DNA of 64,000 bases from Acinetobacter sp. Marseille-Q1618 (lineage in GTDB: Bacteria; Pseudomonadota; Gammaproteobacteria; Pseudomonadales; Moraxellaceae), in the NCBI RefSeq assembly GCF_902809855.1, contig NZ_CADDWJ010000001.1, positions 1 to 64,000 of the forward strand, written 5' to 3'. The position numbers and the translations under genes were made by a program. The notes under the pieces are model-generated. The model was not told the DNA's origin, searched no databases, and saw only the letters and a list, made by a program, of their open reading frames with translations. Each line of letters opens with the position of its first letter. Positions within the stretch are counted from its first letter, which is position 1. Positions 51,713-60,368 of the stretch are shown here, in pieces.

Positions 51713-52453
51713 ATGCAATTTGTTCAAGGATTACCGCAAGGCGTATTTGTCGGACAAACCCAAATCCAACATCCGCAAGCATTGCCATCAGCGCAAGCTG
51801 AACTTGCAGGGTTCAACTTGGCATTGCATGTGAATGATGATCCTAAACGTGTGCAACAACACCGGATGATGTTATTAGATGAATTTTCTAAATACGGTGT
51901 CAGTAAAATCACATGGATGACGCAAACGCATAGCACAATTTGCCATACCATCAATGAGCAAATGCCATTGGACGCTTTGGTGGGGGATGGTTTAGTTACC
52001 CAGAAAAAAGCCCATGCTTTAATGATGATGACGGCTGATTGTTTACCTGTGGTACTGGGAAATACTCAAGGCACAGAAATAGCAAACTTGCATGCAGGCT
52101 GGCGTGGTTTGGCAGGTGGTATCATTGAAAATACCATTGCAAAGATGCAAACCCAGCCAAGTTGGGCGTGGCTCGGTGCTGCAATTAGTCAACCTTGTTT
52201 TGAAATAGGTGCGGAAGTAAAAGCTGCTTTTTGTGATAAATATCCTGAGCTTGTAGATGCCTTCAAAGATGGTGAAAAACAAGGTAAATACTATGCCGAC
52301 CTTTATGCCATTGCCCGTTTTATTCTTAAATTAAATGGTGTCGAGCATGTCTTTGGCGGGGAACAATGTTCATATTTGCAAGACCAAGATTTTTATTCAT
52401 ATCGTAGATCTGCCAAAACAGGACGTATGGCGACATTCGTGTTTATGCAGTAA
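51713..52453 (+). CDS. pgeF: Laccase-domain protein PgeF (YfiH family)
   Basis: This 246-residue protein of the YfiH/DUF152 family was named for peptidoglycan editing (it removes wrongly incorporated precursors) and also reported to act on purine nucleosides. Zinc/copper ligands are seen in TQTHSTICH, MTADCLPVVLG and NLHAGWRGLAGGIIE. The C-terminal CSYLQDQDFYSYRRSAKTGR is typical. The ATG at 51713 follows AGGAGAATCAC. The gene is cotranscribed with rluD in most relatives. Confidence 0.92.
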   Translation: MQFVQGLPQGVFVGQTQIQHPQALPSAQAELAGFNLALHVNDDPKRVQQHRMMLLDEFSKYGVSKITWMTQTHSTICHTINEQMPLDALVGDGLVTQKKAHALMMMTADCLPVVLGNTQGTEIANLHAGWRGLAGGIIENTIAKMQTQPSWAWLGAAISQPCFEIGAEVKAAFCDKYPELVDAFKDGEKQGKYYADLYAIARFILKLNGVEHVFGGEQCSYLQDQDFYSYRRSAKTGRMATFVFMQ

Positions 52454-52492
52454 TTCATGTAAACTTGAGTAAATCTGTTTGTTTTAATTGCT

Positions 52493-53047
52493 ATGTCTTT
52501 ACCTACACACTCCCTTGCTATTGTTTATCATAGTCCTTATGGACACACTGCAAAAGTTGCCCAATATATTGCACAAGGCGCAACACAGGTGGGCGTTATT
52601 GCGCATTTGATGAATATTGAAAATATAGACTGGGATCAATTAGACCAAGCCGATGCCATCATCTTTGGTTGTCCAACATATATGGGCAGCTTAACCTCTG
52701 GATTAAAACAATTTATGGAGCAGTCATCTAAACGTTGGCTAGCTCGTTCTTGGCAAGGCAAACTTGCAGCGGGTTTTACCAATAGCGGTGGGTTAAGTGG
52801 TGACAAACTCGCAGTATTACAACAGATCAATCTATTTGCGATGCAACACGGTATGTTGTGGACAGGTTTACCTTTGATGCCTACAGGCCGTAGTGCGGAT
52901 GATTTAAATCGTATGTCAGGTTTTTTAGGACTAATGACCCAATCAGATAATGCGCCTGTGGAAATTACACCACCAAAAGGAGACTTAGAAACCGCAATTT
53001 GGTTTGGTGAATATGTTGCCTTATTGTTAATGAGAATATTTAAATAA
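52493..53047 (+). CDS. Flavodoxin-fold NAD(P)H-dependent oxidoreductase
   Basis: This 184-residue flavodoxin-like protein belongs to the WrbA/FMN-reductase group. The FMN phosphate-binding loop is YHSPYGHTAKVAQYIAQG, and the isoalloxazine-binding loops are GCPTYMGSLTSGLKQFME and FTNSGGLSGDK. Members reduce quinones or serve as redox partners. The length is normal. A possible flavin partner for the sulfur monooxygenases cannot be excluded, but the distance makes it unlikely. It follows pgeF with a 39-base spacer and may have its own promoter. Confidence 0.85.
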   Translation: MSLPTHSLAIVYHSPYGHTAKVAQYIAQGATQVGVIAHLMNIENIDWDQLDQADAIIFGCPTYMGSLTSGLKQFMEQSSKRWLARSWQGKLAAGFTNSGGLSGDKLAVLQQINLFAMQHGMLWTGLPLMPTGRSADDLNRMSGFLGLMTQSDNAPVEITPPKGDLETAIWFGEYVALLLMRIFK

Positions 53048-53225
53048 TTTACTTTTAAACAACTGTTTAAAAAATATGAAATGTGAAATACATCATAAAA
53101 TAATACTTTTTATATGAATTGTGTAAAATAACCACCTTTAATAATTTTAAATTTAATGAATAATACTCCGACTTGCTGATGGAATTGGCACGTAATAAAT
53201 AAAATAAAAATTTGGAGTAAATCGA

Positions 53226-54509
53226 ATGACAACTAAGAGACTGGTCATCTCTAGTGCTTTGCTTGCGTTGACAATGGGTTCAACTTATGCAGATGACTCT
53301 ACTTTAAAATCTCTTTCAGATTCCGAGCTTTCAGAAGTGCAAGGTCAAGCATTGATGAATCTCACCTATACAGATCCCTCAAAAGCAAATGCTGCTATGG
53401 CATCGCAAAATATCGGTTTTTATAAACTCGGTATGGAAGCGGATGTTGAGCTGAATGCCAATATTAAAAAATTACAATTGGGGTGTGGTGGTGTCAATGG
53501 TGCAGGTGGATGTGATATTGATATTGATAATTTAAGTTTATCGGGCATTTCAGATACACGTGAAGGGCGTGTCGGTTCTTCTGCAAAACTAACCAATCCT
53601 TTTGTTGAATTTGCCATTAAAAATCCAAACTCAGCCTCTACCCGAGAAATGATGGGTTTTCGTTTAAGTGCTGAAAAAGTATTAGGGATGTTGACGCTTG
53701 GTGAGGAAAACTCAGATAAACCGAATGGTATCAATAGCCTAAGTGGTTATATGAAAATTAAAGACGCAACGGGTACTGCAACGACCGCAGCAAGAAGTGG
53801 TGTAAATTATAATAATCTTGGTGAAACAGTGTATGGTAAGGCAAAAAGTACAACAGGACTTATTTCGGCAGATTTTACATCCAATGATTATTCTTTAAAT
53901 TTAGCAGAGGGAAGCGGGACACTTAAAATTAATGGGCAAACAATTAGCGGTAGACGAATGTCTAATGTGAATTTAATGGGGACTGCTAAAATTGATAATA
54001 TTGCTTTAAGTGGAAACATTTCTGCAAGTGCTAAATTATGGGGACTTTTACCTATACCTTTATCAGGAAATGTTTCAGGAAATGTATCGAACTTAAATGT
54101 TGATGTTGAGGTTTCAGAAAACTTGGGATTTATTCATAAACTACCTTTAAATAATCCATTTTCTTTATCTTTACAGAAACAAGATATTTTTTGGAATGGT
54201 GCAGCTACAACAGCTCAACGAGGATGGTGGTTAGCGATTGAAGATCCTGTGGATATTGGAAATGTTACGCCTAGTCAAAAAGTTGAAGTGACGGACTCTG
54301 TAATTAAGCAAGTCATTCCACTTATAAGTACATATTTACAAAATAATCCGATTGAATGTGGTTTCTTAGCAACGAGTTGCTTGGCTGGAAATTTTAGACT
54401 TGGTGAAGTGCCATTGCAAAATGCAAAGGTAAATATGGAGTTAGCAAATTTACAATTAAAAAATCAAACCTTTGCCCCAAACTGTTATGGCGCTCTTAAA
54501 TTCTGTTAA
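53226..54509 (+). CDS. Secreted/outer-membrane DUF6160-type protein (paralogue)
   Basis: This is a 427-residue paralogue of the gene at 43-1119. It has a signal peptide ending TYADD (about residues 1-23). The LSDSELSEVQGQALMNL motif follows at about residues 33-49. The Cys loop is LGCGGVNGAGGCDIDID, and NPFVEFAIKNPNSASTRE and the C-terminal NCYGALKFC also occur. The central part carries extra Gly/Asn repeats (SGNVSGNVSNLNVDVEVSEN) that the shorter copy lacks. Function is unknown. A surface or outer-membrane location is inferred. The gene has its own promoter region and a GGAGTAAATCG ribosome binding site, and it ends at a hairpin. Confidence 0.82.
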   Translation: MTTKRLVISSALLALTMGSTYADDSTLKSLSDSELSEVQGQALMNLTYTDPSKANAAMASQNIGFYKLGMEADVELNANIKKLQLGCGGVNGAGGCDIDIDNLSLSGISDTREGRVGSSAKLTNPFVEFAIKNPNSASTREMMGFRLSAEKVLGMLTLGEENSDKPNGINSLSGYMKIKDATGTATTAARSGVNYNNLGETVYGKAKSTTGLISADFTSNDYSLNLAEGSGTLKINGQTISGRRMSNVNLMGTAKIDNIALSGNISASAKLWGLLPIPLSGNVSGNVSNLNVDVEVSENLGFIHKLPLNNPFSLSLQKQDIFWNGAATTAQRGWWLAIEDPVDIGNVTPSQKVEVTDSVIKQVIPLISTYLQNNPIECGFLATSCLAGNFRLGEVPLQNAKVNMELANLQLKNQTFAPNCYGALKFC

Positions 54510-54543
54510 TTGAACATGTAAAAATTACAAGTGAACATTTTTT

Positions 54544-54582
54544 AGAAGAATATGCCTCAGGTCTTTGAGAGCATATTCTTCT
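54544..54582 (+). terminator. Hairpin after the DUF6160 paralogue
   Basis: AGAAGAATATGC and GCATATTCTTCT form a perfect 12-base stem around a 15-base loop. Only a short T-run follows, so termination may be partial. Confidence 0.6.
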
Positions 54583-54605
54583 GTTTAAAAACAACAGAGT
54601 GTTCT

Positions 54606-55019
54606 CTAAAACTTAGCCTGACAATTTTCTTGCTGCATATTAAAGTTTAATGTTGCTTGAACCTTATAAAGCTCATCAAGATTTTTTTGATGTTCAGGTA
54701 GAGAGAAGATTTGACTATCAACCAAATTGAGTTTTTTCATAGAAATATGTTGAGCGGCACAATAACGACCAACAGCACGATTATAGGCAAGTTGCTTTTG
54801 TTGCTCAGCCGTTAATTTATCGAAATTTAAAACTTTTTGCTGCTCTTTTGCGTATTCCACTAATACTTTTCGATCAGCAATACTGAAAAACATAGAGTTA
54901 TTAATATACGTCGCAACATCACGCCGTACACCATTATAATCAACAACAAGAGGGCTAATCAGTTGACAAGCTGAAAGGTTCAGTAGTAAAGCAGTGCAGG
55001 CAAAAACTTTAATTTTCAT
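54606..55019 (-). CDS. Small lipoprotein of unknown function
   Basis: This 137-residue predicted lipoprotein has a signal peptide with lipobox LLLNLSAC (Cys near residue 18). The mature part is mostly helical with many Lys/Gln/Glu residues (VLVEYAKEQQKVLNFDKL, YKVQATLNFNMQQENCQ) and three further cysteines. No family is recognised. It converges on the DUF6160 gene. Many Acinetobacter genomes carry such small lipoproteins of unknown role. I see no operon partner. Confidence 0.72.
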   Translation of the reverse strand: MKIKVFACTALLLNLSACQLISPLVVDYNGVRRDVATYINNSMFFSIADRKVLVEYAKEQQKVLNFDKLTAEQQKQLAYNRAVGRYCAAQHISMKKLNLVDSQIFSLPEHQKNLDELYKVQATLNFNMQQENCQAKF

Positions 55020-55180
55020 CGTATAAAATCCTGTTTAGATCAGCCTATTTTGCCTAATTATTACAAGAAAAATGTATTAATTTTAAGCATTTGTTTTGCA
55101 GTTGTTTAAAGCATGATCATTAGCGCTGAAGAGTGCTTGACGAATTATAAATAAATTTAGATAATGCGCACACAGTTTAC

Positions 55181-55257
55181 GGCTATGTAGCTCAGTTGGT
55201 TAGAGCACAGCACTCATAATGCTGGGGTCACAAGTTCAAGTCTCGTCATAGCCACCA
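55181..55257 (+). tRNA. tRNA-Met (CAT, elongator type)
   Basis: The 77-base gene has acceptor GGCTATG/CATAGCC, D-arm AGCTCAGTTGGTTAGAGC, anticodon CAT at 55215-55217 and an encoded CCA. It matches elongator tRNA-Met rather than initiator, because the acceptor stem is fully paired. A T-arm base in CAAGTTCAAGTC differs from the usual GGTTCGAATC. Confidence 0.95.
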
Positions 55258-55265
55258 TTTTTATA

Positions 55266-55294
55266 GACCATGCTCACCGCATGGTCTCTTTTTT
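55266..55294 (+). terminator. Terminator after tRNA-Met
   Basis: GACCATGC and GCATGGTC form a perfect 8-base stem around TCACC, followed by TC and seven Ts. It lies eight bases past the tRNA. Confidence 0.9.
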
Positions 55295-55421
55295 TGTGTA
55301 TAAAAATGCTTGCATGACTAAAATGATACAACTACTTTAACCCATAGATCTTCTATAAACCTATTTCATATTGCTCTATTAAGTTGATTTAAATGATAAA
55401 ATGACCGAACTATAAAATATA

Positions 55422-56468
55422 TTATTTTTCAATCAATTGTTTTTGAATATAATTTTCAATAAATTGTTGCGTATTATCGTCTAAATAAAAGGGTGCAATG
55501 AGTGCAGCGATGAGATCATCTAATCGATTTTGCTGATCTAAAGCCTTTAAACAATAGGGCGCAAAACGCTCAGCTTCTTTAAATAAATCTTGTTGTGTTA
55601 GGCTCACAGAATGCAATAATTCTTGAAGCGTATAATCACTAAAATATTCATAAAAAGCAGATACCACTTCTAAAATAATGGTTTGTATATAGGGTGTTTG
55701 GCGTAAATGTTTCCAAGTTTCATAAGCCAAAATAAAAAACTCTTCAAAATCGATTGATTGAAACTGAGAGAAAGTTTCTTTTAAGGTTTTTTGTTTGATT
55801 TCCGACCAAAGTTGCAATGCGATTTCTGCTAGTTCTTCATTGGGTAATAAAATGATATTACCGATTTGGTTGCGAATCGCTGTAGCAAGTTGTTGTTCTA
55901 ATTTTAGTTCAATGAGATGTTGCTGATCTTGTAAATAATTGACGACTTTAGCACCAATACTTTTACTTCTTACATTCAGTTTACGAAAGTAATCTAACCA
56001 TGGCGTATTATTTTCTAAAATTTGATTGGCAAGTTGTAAACTCACATGTTTGATCTGTGAATTTTCTTGCAAATTTTCCTGAATATAATGGCGTAATTGT
56101 TGTAACTCTAAAATCTTATATAACCACAATTCAAACTGCTCATCAGATAAAAAATCATTGAATTGCGCAGAGCTTGTAGTTGCTGTTTGATGCACTTTTT
56201 GCGCACTAAAGCCAATAAACTCTAAAATATCCGCACCGAGTGTTAATTCAAAAGCATATTTTTGTACAACTTCATGCAATGAATGAAGTTGGATAACTTC
56301 TTTTAAATGAATATGTTCAGCATGAGCATATACTTTTTGAATAAAATCTTGGATATAACTTTGATCTTGGTGATCCAATAATTTGTGTTTGATAAAAGCA
56401 ACCTGCTCAAGCAAAAGTGCTTGAGCAAAGTCTTGACTAAAACTTTTTGGCAGCTTTAAGGTATCCAT
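55422..56468 (-). CDS. All-helical protein of unknown function
   Basis: This 348-residue protein has no signal or membrane segment. It is rich in Leu, Gln, Glu and His and probably consists of long helices (KLLDHQDQSYIQDFIQKVYA, ELQQLRHYIQENLQENSQIK). I cannot name a family. It lies five bases after the nadE stop on the same strand, so it is probably cotranscribed with nadE. It may be a genus-specific protein. Tandem weak helical repeats suggest a binding scaffold, but nothing shows a function. Confidence 0.75.
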   Translation of the reverse strand: MDTLKLPKSFSQDFAQALLLEQVAFIKHKLLDHQDQSYIQDFIQKVYAHAEHIHLKEVIQLHSLHEVVQKYAFELTLGADILEFIGFSAQKVHQTATTSSAQFNDFLSDEQFELWLYKILELQQLRHYIQENLQENSQIKHVSLQLANQILENNTPWLDYFRKLNVRSKSIGAKVVNYLQDQQHLIELKLEQQLATAIRNQIGNIILLPNEELAEIALQLWSEIKQKTLKETFSQFQSIDFEEFFILAYETWKHLRQTPYIQTIILEVVSAFYEYFSDYTLQELLHSVSLTQQDLFKEAERFAPYCLKALDQQNRLDDLIAALIAPFYLDDNTQQFIENYIQKQLIEK

Positions 56469-56473
56469 ACGGA

Positions 56474-58099
56474 TCAGTTACCTGCTTTCCAACCGTTGAC
56501 GATCGGATAACGACGTTCACGACTAAATGCACGTGATGTAATTCTTGGTCCAATCGCTCCTTGGCGGCGTTTATACTCGTTGCGGTCAACCAGTTTAATC
56601 ACTTTTTCAACCACATTTTTATCAAAACCTTTTGCAATGATGTCATCTTGACTTTGATCTTCTTCGACATAGGCATAAAGAATCGCATCTAAAACATCAT
56701 ATGCAGGTAAAGAATCTTGATCTTTTTGGTCTGGACGAAGTTCTGCTGATGGTGGGCGAGTAATCACACGTTCAGGAATAACGGCAACTTCACTTAAACT
56801 ATTACGATATTTTGCTAATTCAAAAACAATCGTTTTATAGACATCTTTCAGAACGGCAAAACCACCGACCATATCACCATAAAGCGTACAGTAACCAACC
56901 GATAACTCAGATTTGTTTCCTGTAGACAGCACTAAGTTACCAAACTTATTAGACAAGCCCATGAGTAAAGTACCACGAGCACGAGCTTGAAGGTTTTCCT
57001 CAGTTGCATCTGCAGGCGAGTTACCAAAGAATGGATAAAGCGTTTGCATGAAACTATTTACGATAGGGTGAATTTCTGCAATTCCAAAAGTTACGCCCAT
57101 ACGTTTTGCTTGTTCAGCAGCATCTTCGACACTGATTTGTGAGGTATAGGTATAAGGCATCATGACAGCTTGTACTTTCTCAGCACCGATAGCATCAACG
57201 GCAACCGCTAAGGTTAAAGCGGAATCAATCCCACCAGACAGTCCTAAAATTACACCAGGGAAACCTGAACGCTCGACATAATCACGTGTTGCCATGACTA
57301 AGGCTTGATAAATTTCAGCCATCGTGTCTAAAGCAGGTGCTGTTTCGACAATTTTATAAGCTTTATTTTCAACTTCATAATCAACAAAATAAAGCTGCTC
57401 TTTATAGCTTTCAGCACGTAAAGCAACTTCGCCAGTATTGTTAATAACAAAACTTGAACCATCGAAAATCAAATCATCTTGACCACCGACTTGGTTGGTA
57501 TAAAGCACATGAATATTGATTTGTTTTGCCAATTCTTGCAGCGTTGCAATACGATGTTGCGGTTTACCCACTTCATAAGGTGAAGCATTTAATACTAAAA
57601 CGCTTTCAACATTGAGTTGCGCAAGTTGTTGAACGGTGTTGAGTGACCATACATCTTCACAAATCAATACACCAAACTTATGTCCTAAATATTCAAACAC
57701 AAGGTGTTGATGTCCTTCGTTAAAATAACGTTTTTCGTCAAAAACACTATAGTTTGGTAGATTTTGTTTATTATAAATCCCTAAGATTTGTCCATCTTTC
57801 ATGACTGCTGCAGAATTGTAGCGCTGACCGTCTTCAGTTGCATTGACAAAACCAAAAACCATTACAATGTCTTTCACGGCTTGTAATTGCTCAAAAGCCT
57901 GAGCAGTACGTGTATTTACGCTTGGACGAAGCAATAAATCTTCAGCAGGGTAGCCTATAGTTGCGAGCTCTGGAAAAACGATAATATTGGCATCTTGTTT
58001 TTTTGCTTGATTGGCTTGTTCAATCATTTTTTGAACATTTGTTTCGATATCGCCAATATGTGGAGAGAATTGCGCGAGAGCAACTTTAAAACTTTTCAT
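56474..58099 (-). CDS. nadE: Glutamine-dependent NAD+ synthetase
   Basis: NadE turns nicotinic acid adenine dinucleotide into NAD+ using ATP and ammonia from glutamine. The 541-residue protein has an N-terminal nitrilase-type glutaminase domain: ANIIVFPELATIGYPAEDLL (Glu), IYNKQNLPNYSVFDEKR (Lys) and FGVLICEDVW (Cys). The C-terminal synthetase carries the P-loop VILGLSGGIDSALTLAVAVD. LSTGNKSELSVGYCTLYGDM and the RRPPSAELRPDQKDQ-like tail are typical. The two-domain form is standard in Acinetobacter. The 364-base gap upstream (58100-58463) is AT-rich and holds no gene I can see. Confidence 0.95.
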   Translation of the reverse strand: MKSFKVALAQFSPHIGDIETNVQKMIEQANQAKKQDANIIVFPELATIGYPAEDLLLRPSVNTRTAQAFEQLQAVKDIVMVFGFVNATEDGQRYNSAAVMKDGQILGIYNKQNLPNYSVFDEKRYFNEGHQHLVFEYLGHKFGVLICEDVWSLNTVQQLAQLNVESVLVLNASPYEVGKPQHRIATLQELAKQINIHVLYTNQVGGQDDLIFDGSSFVINNTGEVALRAESYKEQLYFVDYEVENKAYKIVETAPALDTMAEIYQALVMATRDYVERSGFPGVILGLSGGIDSALTLAVAVDAIGAEKVQAVMMPYTYTSQISVEDAAEQAKRMGVTFGIAEIHPIVNSFMQTLYPFFGNSPADATEENLQARARGTLLMGLSNKFGNLVLSTGNKSELSVGYCTLYGDMVGGFAVLKDVYKTIVFELAKYRNSLSEVAVIPERVITRPPSAELRPDQKDQDSLPAYDVLDAILYAYVEEDQSQDDIIAKGFDKNVVEKVIKLVDRNEYKRRQGAIGPRITSRAFSRERRYPIVNGWKAGN

Positions 58100-58463
58100 T
58101 TAAACCTTGTCCTATTCCTATAGGGTAGTAAGCACACAACAAATTGATTTATATCTATATAGTTATTCAATTGTGTGTAGTTTAACGTTTCAAACACTGC
58201 CAAAAGGCACAAAATAAAAAATCACTTTCATGACAAAAAATCTTTATTTCTTGCATGGCAAAAATTACAGATTGGGGCTATTTTAACGAAATTAAAGCCA
58301 GATGCTAGAGATTTAAAAATATTGTCAAAAAATTATCTAACATCCCATCAAATCTAACAGAATTTTCTTGAAAATATGAAGAAATTTATAGCTTTATTTT
58401 GTGTTTTTTGTGTATGTAAATCAACTAGAAAAATTAAGTGCAGTTAAAATTAAAATGCTTTAA

Positions 58464-58955
58464 TCAGATCGGTTCTAAAATAATGTTTTTGATTCTTTTT
58501 AAGAAAATATCTCTTGCAATATCACCTTGTTGCTCAATGTTATAATCTTGGTATTTTTTATGCATTTGTAAAGTGTAGCGATAAGGATTGTATTTGCCAT
58601 AACTGGCATATAAAGCAATTTGTAAAATTGCGCCTTTAAGCAAGACATTAATATTTTTTTGATGTTGATAAACATGCGCCATCTCATGAATAAAAATGGC
58701 TTGATTGGATAAGCTTTCTTTGGAAAAATCACAGCAAAAATCAGCATCTTTCATGTGAATACAACCATTTGGGGCCATTAAAATGCCAACAGGTTGCCAA
58801 GGTAAATAAGGCTGATTCATCACTAAAACTTTTGAATAATCAATTAAATTTCCAAAAACAGACTGACTAATATGAATTTCACCCTCCGTTAAATGGCGGT
58901 ATTTAAATAACTCAATTTTAAGAAATTTATATAACCAACGATAAAGATTAAACAC
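58464..58955 (-). CDS. Zincin-like protein with HExxH motif
   Basis: This 163-residue protein has a metalloprotease zinc motif, FIHEMAHVYQHQ (HEMAH), preceded by MAPNGCIHMKDADFCCDFS. It opens with RWLYKFLKIELFKYRHLTEG and EIHISQSVFGNLIDYSKVLV. This pattern resembles the small DUF4157-like or vgr-related zincins of alphaproteobacteria and Acinetobacter. No signal peptide is obvious. The partner and substrate are unknown. It could be a housekeeping peptidase or a toxin-like cargo protein, and nothing at this locus points to type VI secretion. Confidence 0.7.
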   Translation of the reverse strand: MFNLYRWLYKFLKIELFKYRHLTEGEIHISQSVFGNLIDYSKVLVMNQPYLPWQPVGILMAPNGCIHMKDADFCCDFSKESLSNQAIFIHEMAHVYQHQKNINVLLKGAILQIALYASYGKYNPYRYTLQMHKKYQDYNIEQQGDIARDIFLKRIKNIILEPI

Positions 58956-59230
58956 TGTATTAACCTTGTGATTTTAATTTTCAAAATTATAGCGAGGCTT
59001 GCTGTAAAACACGATATTTTTATCAAAATGTCATATTTCAAACTTATGCTATTTCGGCTCAGCATCAGTACATTTTAAAGTGACATAAAAGGCATAAGTG
59101 TTGCTTTGCAATGTTAAGTAAGTGATCAAAATAAAAAGTGTAAATTTCAAAAAAATATCCTTAGAGGACAAAACTTGTTAATAGGTGTTATTTAAAAAAA
59201 TATTGTCTAACAATTTATTAAAAAGTAAGA

Positions 59231-59261
59231 AAATGCTAATTGAATGACTTTAAATGCTAAT
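59231..59261 (+). promoter_or_regulatory. Direct repeats upstream of the hydrolase-SDR-BVMO operon
   Basis: AAATGCTAAT occurs twice (59231-59240 and 59252-59261), 21 bases apart, which is two helical turns. It lies six bases before a TTGACA -35 element. It is a candidate activator or repressor site. Confidence 0.5.
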
Positions 59262-59266
59262 AGGAA

Positions 59267-59296
59267 TTGACAAGGCTTAGCGTAATTTTCTATGCA
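59267..59296 (+). promoter_or_regulatory. Candidate sigma-70 promoter
   Basis: TTGACA and TATGCA are separated by 18 bases, 88 bases upstream of the hydrolase start. The -35 box is perfect. The -10 box is a weak match, so an activator may be needed. Confidence 0.55.
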
Positions 59297-59383
59297 TCAA
59301 ATAGAGTTTTCACTCAAACATGAGCAGCAGATCACAGGATGAACTGCTGTTTATACATTAATCAAATAAAGAGTATTGTAGCC

Positions 59384-60340
59384 ATGTTGTTCGCTAAGCC
59401 AGTTAAGTCTATTCTTTCAAAAGTATTTACAGGTTCACCTTTTAGTTTAGAAGATCAGACGCCAATCATTCCGATTCGTCATATGAAGTTCGACTTTGAG
59501 CCAGAAAAAATAGATCACAAATTCTATATGGATGCAGAATTAGCGAGTGCTTATTTTGCGTCATTGTCGATCTTTTTAACTTATGGTGAAGATCTTGTGA
59601 TTGATACAGCGCGTTATCATCGTGATTTCATTACAGATCCTTTGTTGAAGCAACGTGTAACATCTCTTATTGGACAAGAAGCAATCCACTCTAAAATGCA
59701 TGAAGAATTAAATGATGCATATATGGAGCGAGATTTACCTGTAAAAATTTTCCGCTTTTTAGCAAGCAATGTGTTTGAGTATGGCTTCAATCGCTTACCG
59801 CAACCAATGAAACTTTCTTTAATGGCTGGAATTGAGCATTTTACAGCGGTACTGGCAGAATACATGATGAACCACGAAGAGATTTTCTTCCGTTCACAAG
59901 ATGAAAAGCAACGTGCGATTTGGATGTGGCATATGCTAGAAGAGTCTGAGCATAAAGATATTGCTTATGATGTATTCCAAACTTTATCAAACAATTATGC
60001 GCTTCGTGTTGCAGGCTTTTTCCCAGCTTTAATTACGATTTTAGTATTAATTTCATTTGCATCTTTCTTTGTTCCATTCTACCGCAAACCAAGTAACTTA
60101 ATTAGCTGGAGTTACTGGAAAGATATTCCACATAGCTTTAAATTAATTTTTGGCTTAAAAGATGGGGTGTACGGTAGTTCATGGGCTCACATTTTTGATT
60201 ACTTACGTCGTGATTTTCATCCAAATGATCATGATACGACTGCGTTCTTGGAATATTACAAAGAAACATTGTTACATCCAGAAACTGGTGTATTAACACC
60301 TTATCTTGTGAAAGAGTTTATTCCTGCATTACGCAGCTAA
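59384..60340 (+). CDS. PF10118-type metal-dependent hydrolase
   Basis: This 318-residue protein resembles the predicted metal-dependent hydrolase family PF10118. Candidate metal ligands are YHRDF, GQEAIHSKMHEELNDAYMER, EHFTAVLAEYMMNHEE and MLEESEHKDIAYD, all Glu/His-rich helices like those of di-iron proteins. One hydrophobic segment (ALITILVLISFASFF) near residue 225 may anchor it in the membrane. Start 59384 (FAKPVKSILS) is preferred to an ATG 45 bases upstream. It is the first gene of a three-gene operon with an SDR and a Baeyer-Villiger-like monooxygenase, an arrangement known from lipid-modifying clusters. Confidence 0.85.
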   Translation: MLFAKPVKSILSKVFTGSPFSLEDQTPIIPIRHMKFDFEPEKIDHKFYMDAELASAYFASLSIFLTYGEDLVIDTARYHRDFITDPLLKQRVTSLIGQEAIHSKMHEELNDAYMERDLPVKIFRFLASNVFEYGFNRLPQPMKLSLMAGIEHFTAVLAEYMMNHEEIFFRSQDEKQRAIWMWHMLEESEHKDIAYDVFQTLSNNYALRVAGFFPALITILVLISFASFFVPFYRKPSNLISWSYWKDIPHSFKLIFGLKDGVYGSSWAHIFDYLRRDFHPNDHDTTAFLEYYKETLLHPETGVLTPYLVKEFIPALRS

Positions 60341-60368
60341 GTATTTAAAAATTAATTGGATGAATTAA

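Noticed and set aside
58464..58955. Type VI secretion effector or Vgr component
   Set aside because: Some zincin-like relatives are labelled vgr-related, but no secretion genes, VgrG or immunity gene lies nearby.
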